From contig JALLAZ010000426.1 of NCBI GenBank assembly GCA_036939755.1, forward strand, positions 1 through 32,118: a stretch of DNA of 32,118 nt. The letters run 5' to 3'. Positions 21,111-32,118 of this stretch are shown piece after piece (positions within the stretch are counted from its first letter, which is position 1; each line of letters starts with the position of its first letter). Made by a program: the position numbers and the translations under genes. The notes below the pieces were generated by a model. That model was not told the origin of the DNA, ran no database searches, and worked only from the letters and a program-made list of their open reading frames with translations. The stretch is from Stephanodiscus triporus (Eukaryota; Bacillariophyta; Thalassiosirophyceae; Thalassiosirales; Thalassiosiraceae).

Positions 21111-21309
21111 GCGTATTTCCCTTCTAAACTATGGTAGGTAGATGACGAGTAAAGGGAACGATTTTGTGGACGTTCTGGACGTAACGATAACGATAACACC
21201 ACCGCAAAAAAAAGAGACCAGCCTTTGAATTCTCTCTCTCGTGCCGTGTCTCCACGAGAGGCATCTGCTCGCGGCGTATTCATTTCATCTTCGGTGCATA
21301 CCTTCCGTA

Positions 21310-21912
21310 CTATAGGAACGTCGGCGCAACATCTTTGATAGGAATATTGTCGTGTTTATTTTCCTTTATACCGGGTAAAACCACCCTGCCAATTGGCTCG
21401 ATAGCGCACCTAAACGCTAGCTTCGTGCCAAATCCCTGATCACCCTTCCTCTCAGAGACATTCCTCATCCTCCTTGCCTCGGAAATGCAACGATGATCAC
21501 TACAGGAGCAAATCAAGCGTTCCGAAAGGAGTAGAACGTGATATTTTTCCACGGCATTGGCGCTCCTGTTCGTCCCTCGACACACAGCGATGGAGGAGCA
21601 AATCTTGGATGCCTCCTTATCGCAGGTGTGGCATTTCAAGGATCCGCTCGCGATCAGAGAAGCCGCCCTGGAGGGGATGAGAGCTCGTTGGATCGCGCGA
21701 GGGGCGAGCGAAATGTTCGGATTCGTGATTTCCGCGAGCGTTCGCTTCGATTTGAAATTGACAACAGTCGTTCGTATGGCGTGTGGACTGCCTCCGCTGA
21801 ATATTTCGGTTCGGTATACGCACGAGGTTAGGCAGCGCTCGTCCGTCACGAGGACTGAGCACGTCTTCTTCGGCGACGGTGGTTCGCATCGGGGTAGAGG
21901 AGTGTCGATCAT
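21310..21912 (-). CDS. Hypothetical protein, tentative
   Basis: An open frame of 200 codons from ATG 21912 (the frame is open further to 21960, but only from a GTG). It is Cys-rich in its second half (KCHTCDKEASKICSS, LICSCSDHRC) with paired cysteines that might bind a metal, and basic overall. No family is recognised. A plus-strand frame of 139 codons (21557-21976) covers much of the same DNA and cannot be excluded. The minus frame is preferred because it is longer and converges neatly with the FAP7 gene. Spacers 21111-21309 and 21913-22155 show nothing else. Confidence 0.35.
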   Translation of the reverse strand: MIDTPLPRCEPPSPKKTCSVLVTDERCLTSCVYRTEIFSGGSPHAIRTTVVNFKSKRTLAEITNPNISLAPRAIQRALIPSRAASLIASGSLKCHTCDKEASKICSSIAVCRGTNRSANAVEKYHVLLLSERLICSCSDHRCISEARRMRNVSERKGDQGFGTKLAFRCAIEPIGRVVLPGIKENKHDNIPIKDVAPTFL

Positions 21913-22155
21913 TACTTCTGGAGAAATGGTGGTCGTGGTAAAAAAAATGAATTCAAACACGGAAAGAATTAGATAGGTAGTTTAGCCACGTAGAGTTCGG
22001 TTGAGGAGCGTTCAAGAGAGGCAAACCACAGTCTGAGCCAACCGCGCTCCAATGACATGGACTAGTATCTATCGTGGTGACAATTCTGATCATGCAAAAG
22101 AAGTGAACTCATTGCGAAGGGTACAAGCTCACTACTAAAGACCGCAACGGAAGCA

Positions 22156-23874
22156 CTAAATCTCTACTACCTGTTCATACTCATAGCCTTTGCTACCTTG
22201 GGCATCGTCATCCTCTGTGACAAAGGGATTGCTCTGAAAATCGTTGCCTGCAAAATCGTGGCCAGAAAAATCGTGACCCGAAAAATCGTCATTAAGGAGC
22301 GAGTCCACAAAAGTGTCAGCGTTGTGGTATGGAGCTGAAGCCGACGATGAAGCATTAGCATGGGAAAAGCCGTCTCCAAATCCGGACACATCTCGACTCT
22401 GCTGATTAGACTCAAAATCGAAACCAGTAGGTAATGCTGGGGCATGCTGGTTAGGTTGGAGATTGAACTCATGATTCGTGTAGGGATGGTCAACATAACT
22501 GCTCGAAACGACGGCACTTGGCTTCATATCCGAATCATCCGCATCATCCGCATCTGCTCTCGAGTCTTCGCTGACCCTTCGACCATTGGGTGATGTCTTA
22601 AAGGCAAACTGCTCTGCATACTGTGTGTTGAAGCTGTTGAAGCCGTTGAAGTTTCCCACGTCGGCAATGTTTTCGTGATATGGATATGGATATGCCAACA
22701 CCAGGTTTGGTTGCTCCAAGGCAGGCATGTCAGTGGCAGAACCAGTGTTCCGAAAGTCTTCACTATCCGAATCATCCGTCCAATACTCGGTCCTTACTGC
22801 GACGCCAGAAAAATCAGGTACTGCGCACGCATTCTCAGAAGGCTCGGCGCTGTCTCCATGCAAGAAGTCGTCTGCAATAGCGAAAATACAACTGAATTGA
22901 TGGGACTGTGGCTGGAACGCTTAAGGATGTCGTAAAGTCTATCTCAACACACCTTGGTCATCATGCACATAAACCTGGTCCGTGTCTCCATCCTTCAAAT
23001 TGACCCTCCAGTCAAAGCCAATGGAATTGAGTGAATTGATCCGCTGCTGCGAAAGGCTGGTCTTTTTCCTCGCCAACATCAGCTTGAACTGAGAACGTTG
23101 GTTCAAGATCCAAACCCCAAGTGGCGTGTCCTTTGGAACTTCGCAATTGCCATGCCTCTTGACGTGTTTCTTCAGCTCCTCGAAGCGCTGCTCCCACGGT
23201 TCGCGTTGGCGCACCTGCAATTTGAAACCCATGCTATTGAGCTCAACAATACGTTCGTCGTTCAAAAGTTTGTTCAAGTTATATTGTCCCTTTTGTATGT
23301 TTTTGTAACTCTGACGAATGCTCTTGACGAAGTTTCCAAGTGGTTGGTCTGCAGCGTAGATGTGAGGAATGTCCAAGTTGCCATTCAAAAGCTGGAACGC
23401 ACGGAGCTGCTGCATTCCAGCTTCCCATGCCAAGGGCTTGGGTTTCGGGGCCTTGGCTGCTTGCTTTCTGTCGAGATCTGAATCCTCGTTGTCACTCTCG
23501 ACCAAGGCTGGCTGGTCCTTGTGCTTCAACACCCATTTGAAGCCTAACTCATTCAGCTGATGGACTCTCAACCTGTCCATGGATGGGCCCTTTCCCTCGT
23601 TCATTCTTTTATAGGTCTGCCTCTGGTTGCAAACGAACGTCCCCAGTGTCGGATCTTTGGTGTAGGTGCGAGGTACATCGACATGTCCGTGCTTTGCCCT
23701 GAACGCACGAAGCTGCGCCACTCGTTCTTCCCATTTCAAACGAATACGGTTCTCTTTAGTGGGTTGATTACTCTCTTGCGCTTGTATCACCTCTTGACGC
23801 CCAGCTGCAACAGTCGGTTCCTCTGCTTGTACGAGCAGTTCATGATCCACGCCATGGTAGGATTTGGTTGGCAT
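22156..23874 (-). CDS. Protein with three helicase-associated (HA) repeats and an acidic tail
   Basis: Two exons, 23874-22953 and 22871-22156, joined by an 81-nt GT-AG intron (phase 1), give 545 residues. The first ~300 residues hold three HA domains (PF03457 type), each about 70 residues: starting KWEERVAQLRAF, AWEAGMQQLRAF and PWEQRFEELKKH, with the shared core HGxxxVP...LGxxxxxxRxxxK...R...LxxxGFxW. These helical repeats are abundant in diatoms, usually with no helicase attached, and are thought to bind DNA. The second exon encodes a disordered tail rich in Asp, Ser and Asn with a DFSGHDFSGHDFAGNDF repeat, reminiscent of a transcriptional activation tail; this is inference. ATG 23874 is the first in frame. 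Confidence 0.87.
22234..22292. repeat. Short in-frame tandem repeat (about 15 nt x 4)
   Basis: Four imperfect copies of a unit like AAAAATCGTGGCCAG, each encoding about five residues (DFSGH/DFAGN) in the acidic tail of the HA-repeat protein. It keeps the frame, so copy number can change without breaking the gene. Confidence 0.75.
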
Positions 23875-24551
23875 TGATGGGCGCAAGGGACGAGAGGGCG
23901 GAGGCGAATAAAAAAGTAATTAAAAAAGCGAAAGTAAGGGAGGAAATGAAAATGTTTCCTTCCCCAAGCCAGCACAGTTTTTTTTCGAGCAAGCGCTGTT
24001 TATTTATATTTGAAAATGTCCCCGAGAACTCGCGCACTGCCGCTGCGGGCAATACGTGCGTCATCATAAATGCATGCTGTGTCGTCAATACATACTGAGA
24101 CAGTCACTGATCTCTCTTCTCGTGTCCAAAATCTCTGAAAGTATATTTGACGACACTCCGAAAGGGAGCCAGACTCTCAAGTACAATACTCGCTATATAA
24201 ATTAACCCGACGCGATTAACACGAGCTTTTCGACCAGTTCAGCATGCCCATGTTCATGTATTCTTCCCGAAGAGGCCGATTGCATTTTTGCTTGAATCAC
24301 TTCTGTATATATCTACTCTAAGGTAATGCATGAGTATCAACAATGGGTTGTGCACAGTCAGCACGCGCGCGATGCTCTTGCGAACCTACTCAATCTTCGC
24401 GACCTTGGAGGGTGCGCTTCCGGTGACCTTTGCTATGAGGGAATAGTACGAGTCGAGTTGAGTCCGGGTAGGGCTTTTATCTTCGCACATAATTATGTAT
24501 TTACGTTCCCTAGATAAATTAACCCCGAGGACAATCAAATTGGACTGAGAG
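23875..24551. other. Spacer between HA-repeat gene and myosin gene
   Basis: Holds the 5' flank of the HA-repeat gene (to the left) and the 3' flank of the myosin gene (to the right), both on the minus strand. AT-rich, with a TATATAAAT word at 24194-24202, rather far (about 320 bp) from the HA gene ATG. The short open frames here have no recognisable content. Confidence 0.45.
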
Positions 24552-27500
24552 TCACTCTGCCAAACCCCTCTTGATCTTTCTGTCTCCACTGTCTGTGTTG
24601 AAGAAAGGATCTGCAATTGCCTCCCGGATAGATTTGAAGCGCTGTCCGGGATCAGGATGCAAGAACTTACGGATAACATTACGAGCAAGCGTGTCGGTCT
24701 CGTCAACATGCCTCAACGCCCTCTGCAAGGAGTCATCATCCCACCTGGCGATCTTGGCGAGATTAGACGACTTTACCTGTTTGCCACGATGAGAGTATGC
24801 CGAAAGAGGGGCGCCAACTACTGACTCATAAACCATGTGTCCGAATGCCCAAAGATCAACGGCAGGGCTTGATGTGACAGGGATCACCGTCACTGTTTTC
24901 CTCTCCTTTCCATCCACGATCACATTCTCCACAGTCACGGCCTCTGGAGAATGGTAGATTCCGAGCTTCGGATTAGTCTTGTCTCCAATTCGAACACACA
25001 CGCCAACACTCAGCATCTTGAAGAGAGGACCAAACTTCCCAACATTGTGGGGACCAAAGTCGGTGTGCGCCAACCCATTCTCATGGAGATGGAGAAGTGA
25101 AATGCCAATGCGTCTCAATTCGCTTGAAGGATAAGCTTTGCCAGCTCTTCTGTAATCTAGCATTTGATGTTCAACGGTGGAATCCGCACCCTCCATTGTG
25201 ATACAGTACGCAGCTTCAGCACTAGCACTCTGATACGCCCCGTGGTGGACAGTGTGGTGGACGCTGATCACGGAGGGGACATAATGCCTTGACAAATTGA
25301 AATCTTTCCGTATCTTGAGCTCTCGCTCCACGATATCAGATCTGGGAGTGATCTTAGCAATGACATGCTGACCTTTCTCGTTGCGAATTAATTTCAATTT
25401 ATCAGCAACACTCAAGTTCACCTCTTCTTTGCTCTTGGCTACTCCCACGGAGGTATCTGACATTACAGAAAGGTTGTCGTCCCAATCATCTGTGCGATCT
25501 TCATCATCGCCCTCTTTTTTCTCATAATCAGTACTGAAAAGGTCGCTTTGTTCTGGTGGGGGTTCATACCGCAAAGCATAGAAAACTTCAGTGTCACTTG
25601 CGCCATTCGTGAATGCAGGCCGCTGCTTGACAAGCTCCAAAGTGTTGAAGAGCCTAAGCATCACCCTAATTTCATGTCGGCAAATGGGAGTTGCTACCTT
25701 CAAAGCAATATTTCCTCTCGAGTCCTCAACATGCGCCAGAGCTAAAACTTGTGGCTGCGTACACTGCTGAAGGATTTTGCTGACTACTTGATAGTACCTG
25801 TCACCAACATTGATCAAGATATGATTCCAAGAATAGAAATGTGGTATGAGCCGAACCTGGACCCTCTCCTTGAGATTAATAGGCATGTCTCGTTTCAAGA
25901 GCCTGTAGACGATAAATAGTGAATGCTGGTTTTCTGTTGCGATTTGAATTGGAAGCTTTCCTGTGCGTTCATCGCGATTGGTTACCATCTAAAAAATAAC
26001 GCAGGTGAGATGATAAGACAACATCCATAGCATCAAATGTTGTTGTAACAAATACTTACTTGTGGCGCATAGCTGATCAATGAAACAGTGGTTTCGTCCG
26101 CCGCAGAATGACCAAGAGCCAGGAAGAGTGGACTGTGACCATCACCGTCCATTACAACACTAGAACCTGGAAAGTGGGTGAGCAACGTCATAATAACGGC
26201 AGGCTTGCACTTGTGCTTGAGGGCGATGTGAAGAGGGATATCCCCCGACTGATCCGGTGTTCCAATGGCCTTCAGATAGCAAGTCAACAGTGATTTCACG
26301 GCAACTACGTCGACCTCTGCTCCACAGCGAAGCAATAAATGCAAAGGTAGCTCCCCGTTTTCATTAGTGCGGCATGCCAATGAGAAATGGAGTGGTGTAC
26401 GCAACAGTGAGGTGATAACTCCAACAGAAGAATAGTTTTTACAAGCGACATGGAGAGGTAGATCGATGCCACCAGATGTCACAGTATGAACACTTTCGGG
26501 AACCTTCATTGCAAGATATTTTATCGCCTCAATAGACCCATGTTCTGCAGCAACGTGAATAGGAAAGCGGCCCAACGCATCCGCGTCTTTCGCACCATTC
26601 TTGTATGATTCATAGATAATTTCAAGACCAATGCGATTGTCTGCCTGTGCCGCATGATGAATGGGTAATTCGCCAGAGAAGTCCTTGTGGACGACTGCCT
26701 TCGGATACAGGGTGAGGACCATGTCAATTAATAACGTCCAGGCCGAAGCACGTTCAGCAATCTTATGCAGGGGTAGTTCTCCAGACCTTGGGTCAGCCTC
26801 TTCTACAAGCAATGGGTTTTTGTGAAGCATTTTCTCCACCATGTACCAGTTGTCATCTTTAATGAAGGCAAACAAATCGCGGCTTTGAGTACTCCAATAA
26901 GTATTCCACACACGCTTCCTTGTTGCACACATTCTGAAGGCACATTGAATCTTTGTGGCAGCACGGTCACGTCGTATGGGAACAAGCAGTTTTTTCTGAA
27001 TATGCATTCTAAGGATGCTCTGAATTTTGATTGCAGCAGCCCTCTCGCGCCTACGAGAATTGGCAGCCAACTTTCTTCGTGCCATGGCTTGAATTGTGGC
27101 CGCGGACCCACCAACCTTGGCGTTTCTCCACTCTTCAAGTCGTGCGTGTGTCTCTGGTCGCAAGAAAACAGTTCCACGGCACATCTGCATACCTACAAGA
27201 GCATACCTAGATGGAGCAGATCTCGTCATGAACTGCTCTTTCGTCTGGGGAATGGGAGTGAAGTCGGGGAGTGGCGCAGGAGGGGGGCGACTTGCTTTAC
27301 CCTTCATCTTGATAATTGTACCATTGGACGCTGGAGCAGCCTGTGGTGCAGCCCGGACCTTGCTTTTGGTGCCCGACAGACTGATTTTAAGGTTCAGCAG
27401 CCCGCGCTTCTTCTTCGTGGGTGTTTGAGTCGTGTGGACCTGTTCTTCGGCATTTGCGGAGGTCCAATCCCAATTACTTCCATGCGGCGGTGCAACAACA

Positions 27501-30500
27501 ACTTCAGGTTTAGCAAACGATTCAAACAAGCCAGGTTCCCAAAGTTCAAGAGTCAACTTGTTCACCAACTTGGTCAACTCAAGCCTCTTCGCATTGATGA
27601 TGGCATTTCTGTGACGAGAAAGCATGACTTTCTTCTTTTTGAGCTTCGATGTAGTTGCGTTGACATCTTTTGGATCGCCTAGAATGTAATATCTCTTAAG
27701 AAAAGTGCCATACATTGCTCGAACTTGGTAAAGGTGCTCTCTGTATGCGCGTTTGATAAGACTGGCAGCAGCTCTCTTCCTTTTGAAATCTGTGTACGCA
27801 ATGCTCATTCTCAAGAAAGACTGAACTTTCAAAGTAGCACGCTGCTTCTTGAATCGCGTATTAAGTATGGCATTCCTTTTGATCAGGTAAGCTTCGCGAA
27901 CAGGGATCATGCGCATATGTGACTGAATCTTGGTAATGCTGTAAATAACATTCTTGACTCGTCGACGTGCAAGGCGCATACGAGTGAAGCTCTGGATTTT
28001 TCGCACTGATGTCTTTGCCTTGCGCAGGTCAGCACCTTCCTTGTAGATGAGGCAGTAATAATTCCTGTAGCACCTTTGGATTTTAGTTGCTGCCGCTCGC
28101 TGCCGCTTTCTCAATCTTAAATCTTTCATCAACTCCCCTGACATTGCTGCTGCCTTTCTCATTCGATACAAACATTGAATCAAGATTGCAGCCTTACGTG
28201 CACGCGCTAGGCCTTTCATGGCGGCGTGACAGCGCCAATTCTTGGCAATCTTCGTCGCATTGGCGCCTAACTTAACATTTCGCATGGACTCAATGCAGTC
28301 GAAGGCCCCACGACGAAGGAATACTTTTGTTTTGCCTAGCTGCAGTCCAGCTATAGCACATCGTGTCGAGAAATCGAGTCTCATGAACTCATTGAGAGTT
28401 TTCGGCTGGGCCAAGTCACGACGACTATCCTTTGGCTGGTATTTTCCACCACTGCGTTTCAATTTTTCGAGCTCAATTTTCCATATCTCCGTGGCAGTTC
28501 TTGACACGAGGCGCTTCAGCTGCTTCTGCTCTTCCGTGAGTTGGGCAGATGTTTCATCATGAGGTGATAGGTTGTCAGTATCAGTACTGCGATTGGGGCA
28601 AATAATGTAATAACGAGCAAAAAAGACCCCGTGTGGATAGCGAGTGGGATAGCCTGCTCGGCTGACCCTAACAGCCTCGAGGACTCCACAATAACGCAAC
28701 TGCTCAACCATGTTTTTGGGATTGAAATTATCGGGTTCGAGATTATCATTGGGCTTTAGGCAACGAACATAGTGAGGCATGGTAGTGTCGATGCGGGTGC
28801 GGAGGACTTTCAACGAATCGGAGAATTGTTTGCCAAGCGATTTCATCGCAATTTTTGCACCTTCTGTTCGGACATATTTCTGAAGAACGACGTGTGAAAA
28901 GGAGGAATAAGTGACAGGAACTGCATTGGTGTCTGTGTAGAGACAAACAAAGGTGTGCAAAGCAAAACGTTGATCACCCACCTTGATCTGGCTCATCAAT
29001 TCGAAATCAGAACTTTCCAACAGCTCCGCGCAAGCTGCCGGCAGCTGGTCTTTATTCTTATCGAGCCAGTTCTCCGTGCTGTACTCAACCATTCCAGCAT
29101 AGTGCTCAACAGCGAACATGTTCCTCACCCTCTGAGCCGAACTGACTTGGAATCGCTGGCTCTTGTTATCACAAACGGAGTAGAGACTGAGACTGAATTT
29201 CTTCTCCGAGCCCCAATCCACCAAACACTGTTCATCCAAAATTTGCAGGATACCTGAGCGGGGTTTGTCGATCAGATCCAAAACATCCTGATTATCTGGG
29301 AAATCAATGAATTTCCAAAGGATCCCCTCGCGTTCGTACTCTGATCATGTGTTAGCGCCGATTGGGTGAGAAATGAACGATAGGAGTAATGGTGCCAATG
29401 CGTTCGCGAACAAAGGAACGTACCTTTCTGTTCCAGCTTAAAGACAAACTTATTAAACTGCTGCTGCAGCGTCTCGTTCGTGTAGTTTATGCAGAACTGC
29501 TCGAAGGAATTGCTTTCGAAGCTCTCGAAGCCGAATATATCTAGGACGCCGATACTCGCTCCTCCTGGAGGGACTATATCAATGGTAACGGATGCGTCTG
29601 ACATGGCACGACGAAGCGGTGATCCAGGTGCTCCTCCCCGCTTCCCCTCAGACCCGAAGTTGATGCTCGCGTTAATCTTCTCTGCGATGAAATCGAACGC
29701 CGCGCCATAAATCGACTTTAGCAGCGCCTCACTCGCCTTCTTGGCCTGGTCCGTGTCCAATCCCTTATGGATTACGTCCCCCCTCGCGAAGATGACCTTG
29801 GTCGTCAGGCTCGCCGCGAGGTTGTCGAACGACACGCCCAACAGACGGGCCGCCGCCATCGACGCATCCGTCTTGTCCAGCAATGACGCGTCGCCGTACA
29901 TCCTCGTATTCTCCTTGGAGAAGGTCATGTTCCCGGCGAAGAGCACGGCCGCGACCAATCGCATCAGCATCTCCACCGTCTCGGACCCGAAGTTCATGAC
30001 CCCCATGGCCTCGACCATCTCGGCGTGCGTGTCGGAGTCCTGCACGTTGTCGCGTCGGTCGTACGTGCCGCTCTGATTCGTGAGGTGAAAGTCGTGGTAG
30101 GTGCAATCACTCAGCATAAGCTCCCTGCGCTCGGCGTCCGTGGCCGCCTCGAGTAATTGGTAAAAGACGTGGAAGTTGCGCTCGCCAGGGGCCTGGTGGA
30201 GCAGACGGACCTTCTCGAGGAGGTACGTGTCGATGGACGCGCGGACGAGACGGCCGGTGTCCGTGAAGGCGACGTTGATGTACTTCCCGAATCGGGACGA
30301 GTTGTCATTGCGGATGGTGCGGGCGTTCCCGAACGCCTCGAGGATTGGATTGCTCTGCACCACTTGATTTTCGATGGATTGGTTCCCCTTCGGGGCGGTC
30401 CAGGGCGCCCTGCCCTTGGGAGAGATGCTTCCCGCCGCCGCAGCCTTCGCTGCCGCGTCCTCCTGACTCTTCCGACTGAGCATCGCGAAGTAGTTTAGGA

Positions 30501-31362
30501 CGATCTTCGTGGTCACAGTCTTGCCGGCGCCGGACTCCCCCGAGACAAGAATGGATTGATTCGTGAGGATGTCGTTGGCATCGTCTTCCTGCCCTGCTGA
30601 TTTCTTCGGCGGCGCCCGTCTCGACCCGCGTCCCCACGCGGCCATCTCGATGCCGCGCATCATGGCGCGGTAGGCGTCGTCCGCGGCCTGGTACACATGG
30701 GGCGGGAGCTTCCCAGGACCCTCATGGCCGCTCGAGAAGACGCGGCCGCCGTCGCCATTAGAGATCAACACGCCCTTCTTGGGCGGGGGAGAGAGCGCCG
30801 AGGAGGAGGAAACGAGTCGCCCCCCCTCCTCCCCCATTTGGCGGTACCTTTCCATCAGTTCCGAGCCGTACACCCCCCCCATGGCCTTGAAAGGGTTGAT
30901 CGCGAGAAGGATCGGTCCTGTGCTCGTGTAGATGACGTCTTCGTCGTACCGCAGCCTCAGGGCGTGGAGTATCGCGGGCTCGTGGAGGTGCGTCAGCCCG
31001 ATGAGGTCGTCGTCGCCCCCCCCCCTGCCCGTGTCCGTGTTGCGAAGCTTGACGTCCGGGTGCTCCTCCCCATGCGCATCATCGATGCGCACGATCTCCT
31101 CGAAGGAGGTCGCGTTGGCGTAGTAGCTGTCGCTAGCGCCCGCTATCACGCCGGGACCAAAATCATCGCGGAGGCCGTCGAAGTCGTCGACCAGCGTGAG
31201 CTCAGTCGTGGTATCGTCGCCGTCCTTCTTCTCATCGGACGATCGCGATGCGTATCTGGCCTTGACTTGTCTGGCCACTACCTCCTTCTTAACGATCTTC
31301 GCTGGGAGCCATCCCCATTCCGACTTGGGCGAGCGCAGCCACACGCGGGAGCCTTCCTCCAT
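24552..31362 (-). CDS. Unconventional myosin with IQ motifs, ankyrin repeats and a C-terminal kinase-like domain
   Basis: Three exons, 31362-29424, 29340-26060 and 25988-24552, with introns of 83 and 71 nt (phases 1 and 0, consensus GTACGT, GTAAGT and AG), give 2218 residues. Motor (~residues 60-990): P-loop GESGAGKT at 275-282, switch I NDNSSRFGKYI, switch II DIFGFESFESNSFEQFCINY, actin-binding side TTMPHYVRCLKPND and QLRYCGVLEAVRVSRAGYPTR, converter end GLQLGKTKVFLRRG. Before it is an SH3-like start (VWLRSPKSEWGWLPAKI). IQ-type helices fill ~1006-1226; after a basic linker a second converter-end/IQ-like block occurs at ~1343-1460. Ankyrin repeats (GELPLHxA type) fill ~1498-1850 and continue across the last intron. 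Residues ~1935-2203 are kinase-like: VIAK K1952, catalytic loop HTDFGPHN (H2048, D2050), SPE for APE and DLWAFG, but SVG replaces DFG (S2067). It should be an actin motor with a scaffolding tail; class not assigned. Confidence 0.9.
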
Positions 31363-32118
31363 GATCGAACTCGAGGGGGCGTAGTTGATTTATTGTGCTG
31401 AGGGGGGGTGCTCCTCTATTAACCCGCTGCGCTGATGATGAAATGAGAAGGATGAACCTCATCTACGACAGCTCCACCGACCACCAGGGAGGGCAGATCT
31501 ACAGATATCTGGCGGGGACAAAAGTTTCCCACGAAAATTTCTACTCTACGATACGTCCCTCTCGTCTAACCGGCCCAAAAAGTTTTTTTTCTTTTTTTTT
31601 GCTCTTGACGTCAGTCTGTTGCCTGGCGGAGGGGGAACTTACGTGGGAACTCGTAGTTGCCAGTCGTCGGACGACGAGGCGATGCCGGCGCGGCATGAGT
31701 TATTGAGTATCTACGATACTTTGTACGTATCTAGCCTGCCGAGGGGAGTCAAAAAAAAGATAAAAATTCAAAAAACAGGCCGTTCATGTAACTTCAGGTA
31801 TTTAGGGTAACTTTTGTTTGTCAACACGCTGTATTTTATAGTTCATATGTAGCCCTCATTGTTGGTGGACTTTTGCTGTGCTGAGCTGTTACAATTGTAT
31901 TGTGGCCATACGTCATAATTGCATTCTTTGTATTGAGCCATGTCGACGTCGTGGTTGCTAGGTAATTATTCAAATCACGTCCCTCACAAAAGCCAAAAAT
32001 GGATCTACAAAATTAAAACGCTACAAATTGATCAATTTATTGTTTCAAATGCAACCTTAAGTGTATCTCAGATACGTTAAGTTGATCTGGCAGTAACGTA
32101 AAATTTTATCTGATAAAA
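31363..32118. other. 5' flank of the myosin gene to the window edge
   Basis: No gene supported. The part nearest the ATG is mixed in composition; TCTACGATAC occurs at about 31543 and again at about 31708, and T runs occur near 31580. From 31800 the DNA is AT-rich and featureless by eye. Confidence 0.45.

Noticed and set aside
24386..24709. 107-codon minus ORF at the myosin 3' end
   Set aside because: It overlaps the last codons of the kinase-like domain in another frame and has no features of its own.
25988..26060. Idea that the kinase-like part is a separate gene starting at ATG 25988
   Set aside because: The ATG directly follows a TTTTTTAG acceptor, the upstream exon has a GTAAGT donor in phase 0, and the new frame begins mid-way through the ankyrin array; a single gene is the simpler reading.

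Overview
The window is nuclear DNA of a eukaryotic microalga, most likely a diatom and perhaps a centric one. The signs are short GT-AG introns (about 60 to 290 nt), tightly packed genes on both strands, plastid-type fatty-acid synthase enzymes with N-terminal presequences, a VTC-type polyphosphate polymerase, a helicase-associated (HA) repeat protein and a kinase-like ankyrin protein. GC-rich, homopolymer-rich stretches alternate with balanced ones. Two lone N characters (4238 and 14671) mark contig joins. There is no sign of bacterial operons, CRISPR or viral genes.

Layout, left to right. Positions 1-2.3 kb hold the 3' end of an unrecognised gene (+) and a small gene (-) with a damaged-looking chromodomain. 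A low-complexity spacer follows. Next is a four-exon SPX/VTC4-like polyphosphate polymerase gene (+, 3923-6696), then a directly repeated spacer. Two condensing enzymes of fatty-acid synthesis stand head to head across 1.9 kb: a FabB-like KAS I (-, 7536-9041) and a two-exon FabH-like KAS III (+, 10937-12552). A 2-oxoglutarate/Fe(II) oxygenase gene (+, 13531-14968) is broken by an uncollapsed 72-nt overlap at an N, and its 3' end is duplicated in tandem.

The right half holds five confidently called genes and one tentative one. A five-exon Cid1/TUTase-type nucleotidyltransferase (-, 15287-19191) is divergent from a coactosin-like gene (+, 19273-19876) that has an 18-nt microexon; their ATGs are 81 bp apart. 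Then come the adenylate kinase/ribosome-assembly factor FAP7/AK6 (+), a tentative ORF (-), a three-HA-repeat protein (-) and a giant myosin gene (-, 24552-31362).

The most striking object is that myosin. Joining three exons across consensus, phase-matched introns gives about 2218 residues: SH3-like start and motor, IQ lever arm, a second copy of the converter-end/IQ segment, ankyrin repeats, and a C-terminal kinase-like domain whose DFG reads SVG. Most genes here are unrelated housekeeping or cytoskeletal genes. The two functional pairings suggested by position are KAS I with KAS III, and the divergent nucleotidyltransferase/coactosin pair. All exon joins were made by eye from splice consensus, frame and homology, without transcript data.
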